Positions 14,304 through 22,120 of a DNA stretch of 25,077 nt are shown here, one piece after another. The DNA is from Bacillota bacterium (GTDB lineage: Bacteria > Bacillota > Bacilli > Bacillales > Cytobacillaceae). The translations under genes and the position numbers were made by a program. Positions within the stretch are counted from its first letter, which is position 1. Each line of letters begins with the position of its first letter. The notes below the pieces were generated by a model that was given only the letters and a program-made list of their open reading frames with translations, did no database searches and was not told the origin of the DNA. The stretch spans positions 1 through 25,077 of the forward strand of contig JAEWIG010000325.1 of the NCBI GenBank assembly GCA_023387295.1. Direction: 5' to 3'.

Positions 14304-16001
14304 GTGAAACGATTATTAGCATTACGTCTGGGAACAAAGTTTAATATTCTAGTAGTTTCGTTATTATTGTTATTCTCTCTAATTATTTCAGTAATCTTAA
14401 ATATCGTTGTTTCGGATGCGATAAAAAGCACTGCAACTGAAAAAGCTAAGGGTGATTTACAGCTAGGCTATATCGCACTTGATGCAAAATATCCAGGTGA
14501 TTGGCATGTGAAAAATGATGAGCTTTATAAAGGGGCCACCCTCGTAAATGGGAATGAAGAAATGGTGGACTATATTGGTGAGCTTACAAATGGAACCGTT
14601 ACCATTTTTCTGGGTGATACTAGAGTTACAACTAACGTCGTTAATAATGGAAAAAGGGCTGTCGGTACTCAAGCAAGTCAAGAAGTTATTAATCAAACAT
14701 TAGTGAATGGGAAGAATTATTATGGAGAGGCAAATGTAGTCGGCCATATATACCAAACTGCCTATCAGCCTATCAAGGATAAAGATGGTTCGATTATTGG
14801 TATGTGGTATGTAGGAGCACCAATTACCATGGTTGGAACGGCAATGAAACAGGTGAACATTGCTCTTATTGCTACATTAGCTATATTAATTGCTGTTGCA
14901 ACAGTTGTGACAGTTGCTTTTTCTAGAAGAATTAAAAGGCGACTTTTAGAATTAGAAACAGCTTTAAATCGAGCTGGCAATGGTGATTTTACCTTTGATG
15001 TCAATGACCAGACTGGAGACGAAATTTCCTTGCTTGCCAGTAGCTATGGCAAAATGAGGTTAAATCTTGTTGCCCTTGTTTGCAAAATTCGTGAATCAGC
15101 AGAAACTGTTGCGGCTTCATCTGAGGAGCTTTATGCTGGGGCTGAGGAGACCGCAAAAGCTAGCGATACGATTGCAGCTTCCTTACAGGAAGTTGCTGGG
15201 GCAACGAATGAACAAGTACTGTCAACAGAGCATTTAAATGATACTGTCAATCAAATGTCTTTTGGAATAAAACAAATTTCGGAAAGCTCTATAGAAGTTC
15301 AACATTCTACCGCAAATAATTTAAAAGATGCAAAGCAAGGAATTGAAATTGTTGGAAGAACCAGAAAGCAAGTAGAAACGATTGACGATATGACGAAATT
15401 AACATCAAACTATATGGATAATTTACATGAAAAATCAAGGGAGATTGGAAATATTATTAATATGATTACAGATATTTCTGAACAGACTAATCTCTTAGCG
15501 TTAAATGCTGCGATTGAAGCTGCAAGAGCAGGCGATCAAGGTCGTGGATTTGCGGTAGTTGCAGAGGAAGTAAGGAAATTGGCAGAGCAATCGAATCAAT
15601 CTGCCCATCAAATTAGTGCGTTAATATTAGGGATTCAGGGAGATATTAAGCAGTCAGTTGATTCGATGGAAAATGGCAGATTAGCAATAAATGAAGGCAT
15701 AGAGCTTGCCTCGACTGCAGAAGACTCGTTTAGAAAAATTAATGATTCTATTCATCTAGTCGACGACCAAATTAGAAATGTATCAGAAGCAGCTCAGAAA
15801 ATTGATAAAGGAACGGGACAAATTCTCGTAACCTTAGATGAAATTACAACTAAAATTCATCGTACATCTGATTCTGCTCAAAATGTCGCAGCTGCAACAG
15901 AAGAGCAAAGCGCCTCCATGCAAGAGGTATACGCTTCCTCACAAGGCTTAAGTAAGCTGGCTGAGGAGCTTAAGGAAGCAGTTCACTCATTTAATATCTA
16001 A
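14304..16001 (+). CDS. methyl-accepting chemotaxis protein with single Cache domain
   Basis: 565 aa transmembrane chemoreceptor. TM1 at about 13-35, an extracellular single-Cache-like domain about 36-185 (with ending DKDGSIIGMWYVGAP typical of sCache receptors), TM2 about 186-208, HAMP about 209-262, then a long coiled-coil signalling domain. The hairpin tip ISEQTNLLALNAAIEAARAG, followed by GRGFAVVAEEVRKLAEQS, binds CheA/CheW. GTG start with GGAGAAGGGGG 8 bases upstream. No C-terminal CheR-docking pentapeptide. The ligand is unknown; sCache receptors often sense small organic acids. No convincing sigma-D promoter in the 202-bp upstream gap. Confidence 0.95.
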   Translation: MKRLLALRLGTKFNILVVSLLLLFSLIISVILNIVVSDAIKSTATEKAKGDLQLGYIALDAKYPGDWHVKNDELYKGATLVNGNEEMVDYIGELTNGTVTIFLGDTRVTTNVVNNGKRAVGTQASQEVINQTLVNGKNYYGEANVVGHIYQTAYQPIKDKDGSIIGMWYVGAPITMVGTAMKQVNIALIATLAILIAVATVVTVAFSRRIKRRLLELETALNRAGNGDFTFDVNDQTGDEISLLASSYGKMRLNLVALVCKIRESAETVAASSEELYAGAEETAKASDTIAASLQEVAGATNEQVLSTEHLNDTVNQMSFGIKQISESSIEVQHSTANNLKDAKQGIEIVGRTRKQVETIDDMTKLTSNYMDNLHEKSREIGNIINMITDISEQTNLLALNAAIEAARAGDQGRGFAVVAEEVRKLAEQSNQSAHQISALILGIQGDIKQSVDSMENGRLAINEGIELASTAEDSFRKINDSIHLVDDQIRNVSEAAQKIDKGTGQILVTLDEITTKIHRTSDSAQNVAAATEEQSASMQEVYASSQGLSKLAEELKEAVHSFNI

Positions 16002-16009
16002 ATTCAAGG

Positions 16010-16038
16010 GATGTACCTTTTATAGGTGCATCTTTTTC
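16010..16038 (+). terminator. MCP gene terminator
   Basis: GATGTACCT (16010-16018) pairs with AGGTGCATC (16024-16032) with one G-U pair, 5-nt loop, then a short T run, 9 bases after the stop. Confidence 0.75.
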
Positions 16039-16053
16039 TATATAAAAATTAGT

Positions 16054-16125
16054 CTCTGTTAAAGGATAATGTTGATTTCTACACCTGTTGATTGGAGCCG
16101 AAAGCAACAGCCAAGTTTAACAGAG
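16054..16125. repeat. remnant of a Bacillaceae dispersed palindromic repeat
   Basis: Terminal inverted repeats CTCTGTTAAA (16054-16063) and TTTAACAGAG (16116-16125) enclose a second inverted pair CTGTTG (16085-16090) / CAACAG (16105-16110) around GATTGGAGCCGAAAG. The string CTGTTGATTGGAGC, the GGAAAG-like core and AAGTTTAACAGAGC recall a high-copy intergenic repeat of many Bacillaceae. Its GC-rich centre appears deleted here. Family identity is from memory and should be treated as inference. Confidence 0.45.
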
Positions 16126-16144
16126 CCAAAAAATTAAATCGTTG

Positions 16145-16173
16145 TTGGATTCATTAAACAAAATTCATATAAT
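16145..16173 (+). promoter_or_regulatory. sigma-A promoter of the sensory operon
   Basis: TTGGAT (16145-16150), 17 bp, perfect TATAAT (16168-16173). Just after the predicted start lies an inverted repeat TATACAG / CTGTATA (16183-16189 and 16209-16215), which could be an operator or a leader hairpin. Confidence 0.6.
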
Positions 16174-16239
16174 TCTCCTATTTATACAGGTAAAATATAA
16201 ATTTATTTCTGTATAGTGAAAAGGGAGGGAGTTTTTCTA

Positions 16240-17259
16240 ATGAAAACTAAATGGTATTTTTTTATTTTAATATTAATAACAACAACCGTAATCTTTAATC
16301 ATATCCTTGGCCAACGAGATTCTCTCCCTATTAAAGTAGGTGTCATTATGATAGGGGATAGCAGAATAGAGAAGCTAACGGGATTAAAGCAAGGATTGAT
16401 CGATTTAGGGTATGAGAAAAATGCAATCAACTTTGTAGAAATCAATGCTAAAGATGATGAAAAAAAATTACATACAGAAATTAATAAACTAATAAAAAAT
16501 AAACCCACACTCATTGTCACGCTTGGTGGGGTAGAAACATTAACAGTTAAAGAACAGTTAGAAAAAAATCAAATTAAAATTCCAGTCGTCTTTGCGGGTG
16601 TAGCCGCCCCAAAGGAAATTGGCATTATTAAGGAATATCGCTCCCCTGGAGGACTTTTTACAGGGATAAATAATTACCATACAAGCATTTCTGGGAAAAG
16701 ATTAGAGTTATTACATGATTTAGTCCCTTCGGTAAAAAGATTCCATGTCCTTTATGATGAAAATACAAAAGTTAGTTTGCTTAGTCTAGAAAATACAAAA
16801 GAGGCAGCAACGAAATTATCTCTGCAAATCATACCGATTAATGTTAGTGAACCTGATTTCCTTACTCATTTAGAGAAAAATCTGCAAAAAAATGATGCTC
16901 TCTTGATGCTTCCAGGTTTTCGAATTGAATCACTCACAGGTGAAATTGCTGAGTTTTCACAAAAAAATAAGATCCCTTCTATGGGTCTATATGGGAATGA
17001 AGTTGAAGAAGGCATATTAGCTAGCTACGGAGTAAGCTTTTATGATCAAGGATATCAATCAGCAAGATATGTAAGTCTTATTATCCAAGGAAATTCACCG
17101 AGTGAGATCCCAGTAGAACTTCCAGACACTGTTCGCTTCTATATTAATAAAAGTGTGAGTGATGAATTAAGGGTAGAGCTTAATCATGAATTAATCCCAA
17201 TTGCGAATTTTATCTATCCTAAAGAGGAGCCCGCTAAAGATGATGAAAAAATTAATTAA
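16240..17259 (+). CDS. solitary ABC-type substrate-binding protein (sensor component)
   Basis: 339 aa from the ATG at 16240, chosen for the GGGAGGGAG 8 bases upstream; an in-frame GTG at 16216 has none. A hydrophobic N-terminus (WYFFILILITTTVIF) serves as signal or uncleaved anchor; no lipobox Cys. The rest is a periplasmic-binding-protein fold of the ABC_sub_bind type: KVGVIMIGDSRIEKLTGLKQGL at the start, LIVTLGGVETLT, a hinge at about 170-180, and the DQGYQSARYVSLIIQG segment near the end. No permease or ATPase gene follows; instead a histidine kinase gene overlaps its end by 20 bases. The likely job is therefore ligand presentation to the kinase rather than transport. Ligand unknown. Confidence 0.82.
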   Translation: MKTKWYFFILILITTTVIFNHILGQRDSLPIKVGVIMIGDSRIEKLTGLKQGLIDLGYEKNAINFVEINAKDDEKKLHTEINKLIKNKPTLIVTLGGVETLTVKEQLEKNQIKIPVVFAGVAAPKEIGIIKEYRSPGGLFTGINNYHTSISGKRLELLHDLVPSVKRFHVLYDENTKVSLLSLENTKEAATKLSLQIIPINVSEPDFLTHLEKNLQKNDALLMLPGFRIESLTGEIAEFSQKNKIPSMGLYGNEVEEGILASYGVSFYDQGYQSARYVSLIIQGNSPSEIPVELPDTVRFYINKSVSDELRVELNHELIPIANFIYPKEEPAKDDEKIN

Positions 17260-19315
17260 TTGGCTCTCATCCCAACCGATTCGAATTAAGGTCCTTGTTT
17301 TTGGGATATGTATGTCGTCTATTCCACTCTTACTACTTAGCTTTTATTATTACTCTCATGTGAAGGGAGATCTTGAAAATAGAATCATCGATAAACAAGA
17401 ACTCCTTCTACAAAATCTATCGAATGAAATTGAACTTGAATTTAATCAAACATTTCAACAACTTCAAATAGCTTCCACTCTTAATAGACAGGCAAAACAT
17501 AATAATGTGTATTATGAAATATTACAGCAAAATGAGTCGATCGAAGAATTAGTAGTAACAGATGATAAAGGCTATGTGACAAAAAAAATTTCGCGCTATA
17601 ACTTAAATATTCCTAGTAAAAATGAACAATGGTTTTCCAATGAGATGTGGTTTGATTTTCAAACAAAGAGTAAAATATACGGGAAAGTTGAATTCAATCA
17701 ATTTAGTCAACCTGTAATGAAACTGACGATACCTTTTATCGAGGATGAACGTCAAAAGGCTATAGGTGTAAAAATACAATTACAAAAAATAATCGGGAAA
17801 ATTTCCTCACTAAGGCAGGATTTCTCAGCATACTTATATTTACTCGATGAACAGGGGAATGTAATTGCCCATCAGGATTACAGCAAGCTTTGGCAAAAGC
17901 GGACCGAGGAAAATAATTCAGAAGTACTAGGTGTTCAATCGGAAATAAGTGATTTAGGATGGACACTAGTAATGGAGCTTCCAAAGTCAATTGCAAACAA
18001 ACCAATTAACGATATGTTTCGCACGGGGCTTTATGCAGTTGCAATTGTAACAATCATCGTAAGTCTAATAAGCATTTATGCAGGTCTATACTTCACTACA
18101 CCAATTGTTGATTTGGAAAAAGGAATGAACCATTTAAAGGCAGGAACTAAGCCAACACCCATACATATTAATCGTCATGATGAGTTAGGGAAGCTTTCTC
18201 ACTCTTTTAATGAAATGAGTATAGAACTTCAGGAGAAATCATTAAGGCTTGTGCAGGAGAAAGAAAGACTTAGTGTTGTCGTAAATGGAATTGGTGCGGG
18301 ACTAGCACTCGTAACAAAGGATTATCAAGTTACATGGATGAATCCTATATTAAAAAGCTGGTTTAATCATCCGGAAACCCAATTGCCATGTTTCGTATTA
18401 ATTGGTGGAAAGAAACAAGCATGTGATGATTGTCCAATTACTTGTCCGGAGATCGAGAGCAATGGTGAAACCGTTACGAGAATGAAAGATAGTCAAGGAG
18501 AAGAAAGACTGTTTCGCCACCGAGTATTTGTATTAAATCATGCGATAAAAGGAGAAGGCGAGTATCTTGTTGTAATTGAGGATATTACGGAGCAAAAGCA
18601 GTTAGAAGAGAAAATGATTCAGACGGATAAATTAAGTGCTCTCGGTTTAATGGCATCAAGTTTTGCTCATGAAGTGAATAATCCACTTGCAACCATTAAT
18701 GTATATGCTGAAGATTTAATTGATCGCATTGAACAGAAGGATGAAGAACTTGATGAGGAAGAAATGGCTCTATATTTAAATAAAATAAAAGAGAATACAG
18801 AAAGGTGTAAGCGCATTACAAGCAATTTATTAAATTTTTCACGGAAAACAAATTGGACTGTTGCAAAAATTGATATAGCAGAAACCATCCAAAATAGCGT
18901 AAGCCTTGTTGAATCCACATTAAAAAAGAAAAGGATAAAACTAGAAATTGAAATAGCGAAAGATTTACCAGTTTTTATGGGTGATAGTTTAAAGCTTATG
19001 CAGGTTATTGTAAATCTAATAAATAATGCGATGGATGCAGTAGACGATCAAGGAGATGGGGTTATTCAACTAATTGCCCAAGTTGAAGAAAGTAATGTTT
19101 GTATATATGTGCGAGATAATGGATGTGGAATCTCAAAAGATATATTAGGTAAAATTTTCGATCCTTTCTATACGACAAAGCCAGTTGGTAAGGGTACCGG
19201 TCTTGGATTATCAGTATGTTATGGAATTATAGAGGAATTCGCAGGAACGATGATGGTGGAAAGTGAAGAAGGGGTTGGAACAATTATCAAGATCCAGATT
19301 CCAATCAGAAGGTAA
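17240..19315 (+). CDS. membrane histidine kinase: Cache, HAMP, four-Cys PAS
   Basis: 691 aa from the ATG at 17240 (AAAGAGGAG upstream). TM1 about 17-37, extracellular Cache-like domain about 40-255, TM2 about 260-285, HAMP to about 340, then a PAS domain with four cysteines (Cys384, 395, 398, 402; spacing C-x10-C-x2-C-x3-C). The HisKA helix has phospho-acceptor His477 in FAHEVNNPLATI. The ATPase domain shows N box NLINNAMDAV, G1 DNGCGIS, F box DPFYTTKP and G2 GKGTGLGLSVCYGI. The NtrB-like catalytic core and FAHEVNNPL motif fit a partner for sigma-54 regulators. The next gene, 25 bases on, is such a regulator. The Cys cluster may bind a metal, an Fe-S cluster or report redox state (inference). 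Confidence 0.93.
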   Translation: MMKKLINWLSSQPIRIKVLVFGICMSSIPLLLLSFYYYSHVKGDLENRIIDKQELLLQNLSNEIELEFNQTFQQLQIASTLNRQAKHNNVYYEILQQNESIEELVVTDDKGYVTKKISRYNLNIPSKNEQWFSNEMWFDFQTKSKIYGKVEFNQFSQPVMKLTIPFIEDERQKAIGVKIQLQKIIGKISSLRQDFSAYLYLLDEQGNVIAHQDYSKLWQKRTEENNSEVLGVQSEISDLGWTLVMELPKSIANKPINDMFRTGLYAVAIVTIIVSLISIYAGLYFTTPIVDLEKGMNHLKAGTKPTPIHINRHDELGKLSHSFNEMSIELQEKSLRLVQEKERLSVVVNGIGAGLALVTKDYQVTWMNPILKSWFNHPETQLPCFVLIGGKKQACDDCPITCPEIESNGETVTRMKDSQGEERLFRHRVFVLNHAIKGEGEYLVVIEDITEQKQLEEKMIQTDKLSALGLMASSFAHEVNNPLATINVYAEDLIDRIEQKDEELDEEEMALYLNKIKENTERCKRITSNLLNFSRKTNWTVAKIDIAETIQNSVSLVESTLKKKRIKLEIEIAKDLPVFMGDSLKLMQVIVNLINNAMDAVDDQGDGVIQLIAQVEESNVCIYVRDNGCGISKDILGKIFDPFYTTKPVGKGTGLGLSVCYGIIEEFAGTMMVESEEGVGTIIKIQIPIRR

Positions 19316-19340
19316 TGGTTTTCTTTAGGAGGGATTACAA

Positions 19341-20681
19341 ATGGCGAATACTACGCGCCTACTTATCGTCGATGATGAAACAGATTTACTTCATCTTCTC
19401 GTTAAAAGATTACGTAGAAAAGGATATGAAGTACACTCTGCTGAAACAGCTGAAGCTGCATTAGAAATATTAAAACAGAACTTTTTTGATATTGCTATTT
19501 ATGATATTCGTCTCCCTAATATGGATGGAATTGAGCTGCTGAAAGAAACAAAAAAAATAGAGCCCGAAACGGAAGTTTTAATGTTAACAGGCCATGGAAC
19601 GATTGAGACAGCCATTGACGCTATGAAATTTGGAGCTTTTGATTATTTAACAAAGCCTTATAATCTATCAGAATTAGAACTAATTATTAAGAAGGCAGAG
19701 GAAAATAAAAAATTAAAAGAAAAAAATGAAAGCATGAAAAAAATCATTAGACAGCATAATGATTTTCAAATCATCGGGGAAAGTCCGATTTTTCAAGAAG
19801 TAATTGAATTAACGAGAAGAATTGCAAATAGTGAAGTACCGGTCTTAATTCAAGGAGAGAGCGGAACAGGAAAAGAATTATTTGCAAAAGCCTTACACTA
19901 TTGGGGAACTCGAGCAGAAGAGCCATTTGTTGCGATTAATTCAGGAGCCCTTCCAGAGCAGCTGCTTGAAAGTGAACTATTTGGTCATGTAAAGGGTGCC
20001 TTTACTGGTGCCAATCAGGATAAAAAAGGGCTGGTTGAAGCAGCAGATGGGGGGACATTATTTCTTGATGAATTAGGGGAAATGCCTCTTGCGCTACAAG
20101 TAAAGTTATTGAGATTTCTAGAACTAGGTGAGTTTCGTAGGATAGGTGATATTCGGGAGAGAAAGGTGAACGTCCGCATCGTTGCCGCAACAAATCGTGA
20201 TATAGCGAAAGAAGTTGAAGAAGGGAATTTTCGTCAAGACTTGTTCTACCGATTGAATGTTGTGAGCTTAACCATTCCTCCTTTAAGAGAAAGGAAGGAA
20301 GATATCCCTTTACTTATCGAGCATTTTTTGAAAAACGGGAACCATCCTAAGAAAAAGCTTTCAGAAGAAGCGTTAGTGCGATTACAAAACCATTCTTTTC
20401 CTGGCAATGTGAGAGAGCTTAATCATTTAATCGAACGTGGTTTATTATTGTCCAATGGAGAAATCATTGAAGCGGATGATATGCTTGTACCAATACGAAA
20501 AAATGGAGAAGCAAATGAAAAGGGCACGGAGCTTTGCTCCTTAGAGGAAATGGAAAAGGCTCACATTGCTTCCGTTTTAGAAAAAATGAAATGGAATAAA
20601 ACAAAAGCGGCAGAAGTGCTTGGTGTAAGTGTACGAAACTTGTATCGGAAAATTGATCAATATAACATTATTCAGCAGTAG
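19341..20681 (+). CDS. NtrC-family sigma-54 response regulator
   Basis: 446 aa. Receiver domain 1-120 with acidic pocket Asp11/Asp12, phospho-acceptor Asp55 (IYDIRLPNMDG) and the conserved Lys in DYLTKPY. AAA+ sigma-54 activation domain about 140-365: Walker A GESGTGKE, the sigma-54-contacting GAFTGA loop, Walker B GGTLFLDELGEM, and R-finger region FYRLNVVSLTIPPLRERKEDI. C-terminal Fis-type helix-turn-helix KAAEVLGVSVRNLYRKI. AGGAGGG precedes the ATG. Cotranscribed with the kinase; the only sigma-54 promoter seen in the window lies directly downstream, before tatA, so that operon is its probable target. Confidence 0.96.
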   Translation: MANTTRLLIVDDETDLLHLLVKRLRRKGYEVHSAETAEAALEILKQNFFDIAIYDIRLPNMDGIELLKETKKIEPETEVLMLTGHGTIETAIDAMKFGAFDYLTKPYNLSELELIIKKAEENKKLKEKNESMKKIIRQHNDFQIIGESPIFQEVIELTRRIANSEVPVLIQGESGTGKELFAKALHYWGTRAEEPFVAINSGALPEQLLESELFGHVKGAFTGANQDKKGLVEAADGGTLFLDELGEMPLALQVKLLRFLELGEFRRIGDIRERKVNVRIVAATNRDIAKEVEEGNFRQDLFYRLNVVSLTIPPLRERKEDIPLLIEHFLKNGNHPKKKLSEEALVRLQNHSFPGNVRELNHLIERGLLLSNGEIIEADDMLVPIRKNGEANEKGTELCSLEEMEKAHIASVLEKMKWNKTKAAEVLGVSVRNLYRKIDQYNIIQQ

Positions 20682-20717
20682 TTCAAACTGCTCTTTAAAA
20701 GATATGACAAATTGACA

Positions 20718-20753
20718 TATGCCATAATGTCTTAGGTATGACATTATGGCATA
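20718..20753. promoter_or_regulatory. inverted repeat, candidate enhancer site for the response regulator
   Basis: Perfect 14-bp arms TATGCCATAATGTC / GACATTATGGCATA (20718-20731, 20740-20753) with an 8-bp gap. The centre is about 176 bp upstream of the predicted sigma-54 start, within normal enhancer range. It precedes a separate true terminator, so a second termination role is less needed. It could instead be a tandem terminator. Confidence 0.5.
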
Positions 20754-20761
20754 GTTATTTT

Positions 20762-20797
20762 ACAGCAAAGGGAGTTTCTCCTTTTGCTGTTTTTTAT
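20762..20797 (+). terminator. terminator of the sensory operon
   Basis: ACAGCAAAGGGAG pairs with CTCCTTTTGCTGT (20762-20774, 20778-20790; one G-U pair), 3-nt loop, then TTTTTTATTT. It separates regulator and reductase transcription units. Confidence 0.88.
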
Positions 20798-20885
20798 TTA
20801 GAAAAAAAGAAAAAATGGCTGTAATCCTTGTTATATCAGGATAACTTGGAGCCTGTAAGCATTAAAAAAAGAAAAAATGATAAGT

Positions 20886-20901
20886 TGGCACGCAAATTGC
20901 A
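20886..20901 (+). promoter_or_regulatory. sigma-54 promoter of the tatA-reductase operon
   Basis: TGGCAC-GCAAA-TTGCA (20886-20901) is an exact -24/-12 match with the required GG and GC doublets 10 bp apart. Predicted start near 20912, about 30 nt before tatA. It follows the gene of an NtrC-type activator. Confidence 0.9.
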
Positions 20902-20942
20902 TTATTAAGAGTGTAAAGAATAACTGCAAAGGAAGTGGCAAA

Positions 20943-21170
20943 ATGCTATCAAATATTGGAATTCCTGGTCTTATCTTAATACTAGTGTTGGCATTAATTG
21001 TTTTCGGACCGAAAAAACTCCCGGAAATTGGTCGAGCAGTAGGACAGACACTTAAAGAATTTAAAAAATCTGCACGTGAGCTAACAAGTGATGTTGCAGA
21101 TGACGTGAAAAATGAAATCAAAGATGTAAAAAGTGAAATACAAGACGTGAAGGAAACATTATCAAAATAG
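20943..21170 (+). CDS. tatA: TatA-type twin-arginine translocase subunit
   Basis: 75 aa from the ATG at 20943 (AAAGGAAG upstream). An in-frame ATG at 20877 lies upstream of the promoter and is not used. A short membrane helix (IGIPGLILILVLALIVF) leads to the hinge FGPKKLPEIGRAVG, an amphipathic helix (QTLKEFKKSARELTSD), and an acidic/basic heptad-like tail (VKNEIKDVKSEIQDVKE). TatA forms the size-variable pore of Tat export. No tatC is nearby, so it must work with a TatC encoded elsewhere. It is the first gene of the reductase operon and presumably serves the Tat-dependent catalytic subunit at 23409. Confidence 0.93.
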   Translation: MLSNIGIPGLILILVLALIVFGPKKLPEIGRAVGQTLKEFKKSARELTSDVADDVKNEIKDVKSEIQDVKETLSK

Positions 21171-21185
21171 AAAGGAGTTTTCGCA

Positions 21186-22088
21186 ATGGTTCTTATAAAA
21201 AGAGGCGGTTTAAATCCGGAAGATTACGATCAGCTTGCTGATAATTTTGTACCTGATGCAGATGAAGTATTATCAAAAAGTCCTTATGATTCTAAATTAG
21301 GTGTAAATATGGCAAGGGATGCTAGAAAGGTCATTAATGGAACATTAAAAATTGAGGATTTCCATAAAGTATATTCTGCATCACTAATTAAAGAATTTGG
21401 TGACCACTATGCTGGCGATGTACCTACTAAAGATACAGGAGCCAAAAAAGGGAAAGAACCGAAATGGGGCATGGTCATTGACCTGAAAAAATGTGTGGGC
21501 TGTGATACGTGTACGGTTTCCTGTAAATCAGAAAACAGAACCCCTCCTGGAATGTCCTATAATATTGTGCTCGAAACAATGAAAGGGGATTTTCCGAATA
21601 TTTCATTAGTAAACTTGCCAAGGCCATGTATGCAATGTGATAAGCCACCTTGTGTTCAAGTTTGTCCGACAAGAGCAACATATAAATTAGAAAATGGGAT
21701 TGTAACAATTGATAATGACCGTTGTATCGGCTGCCGTTATTGTATGGTTGCTTGTCCATATGGTGCAAGGTCCTATGATTTCGGTGACGGATATGACCAG
21801 GAAATGCTGGGCTATAACGATGTAACAAGCCCTGAATATGGCATGGACCGTGGTGAAAGGAAGAAAGGCAAGATTCCAGAAGAAACAGTTAGAAAATGTA
21901 GCTTCTGCTATCACCGTTTACAACGCGGGGAAGAGCCAGCTTGTGTTGAGACTTGTATTGGAGATGCACGTTATTTCGGAGATATGAGTGACCCGAATAG
22001 TGTAGTTTCAAAGCTTGCCGCTAGCCCAAGAGCATTCAGATTAAAAGAAGAATTAGGAACACAGCCTAGAGTTGTCTATTTAAAATAA
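21186..22088 (+). CDS. ferredoxin-like electron-transfer subunit, four [4Fe-4S] clusters
   Basis: 300 aa, the B subunit of a TtrB/PsrB/SrdB-type respiratory reductase. Sixteen cysteines in four groups: CVGCDTCTVSC, CMQCDKPPCVQVC, CIGCRYCMVAC, and CSFCYHRLQRGEEPACVETC. This predicts four [4Fe-4S] clusters carrying electrons from the membrane quinol site to the molybdenum subunit. An unusual N-terminal extension of about 95 residues (rich in Asp/Lys, with LNPEDYDQLADNF) precedes the first cluster. There is no signal peptide or Tat motif. It is probably exported in complex with the Tat-bearing A subunit. AAAGGAG precedes the ATG. Confidence 0.92.
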   Translation: MVLIKRGGLNPEDYDQLADNFVPDADEVLSKSPYDSKLGVNMARDARKVINGTLKIEDFHKVYSASLIKEFGDHYAGDVPTKDTGAKKGKEPKWGMVIDLKKCVGCDTCTVSCKSENRTPPGMSYNIVLETMKGDFPNISLVNLPRPCMQCDKPPCVQVCPTRATYKLENGIVTIDNDRCIGCRYCMVACPYGARSYDFGDGYDQEMLGYNDVTSPEYGMDRGERKKGKIPEETVRKCSFCYHRLQRGEEPACVETCIGDARYFGDMSDPNSVVSKLAASPRAFRLKEELGTQPRVVYLK

Positions 22089-22120
22089 AATTTTGAGCTT
22101 TCATTAAAGGAGTGGTTTAA

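Noticed and set aside
20877..20942. Upstream ATG extending TatA by 22 residues
   Set aside because: It lies before the sigma-54 promoter and adds non-TatA sequence ahead of the membrane helix.
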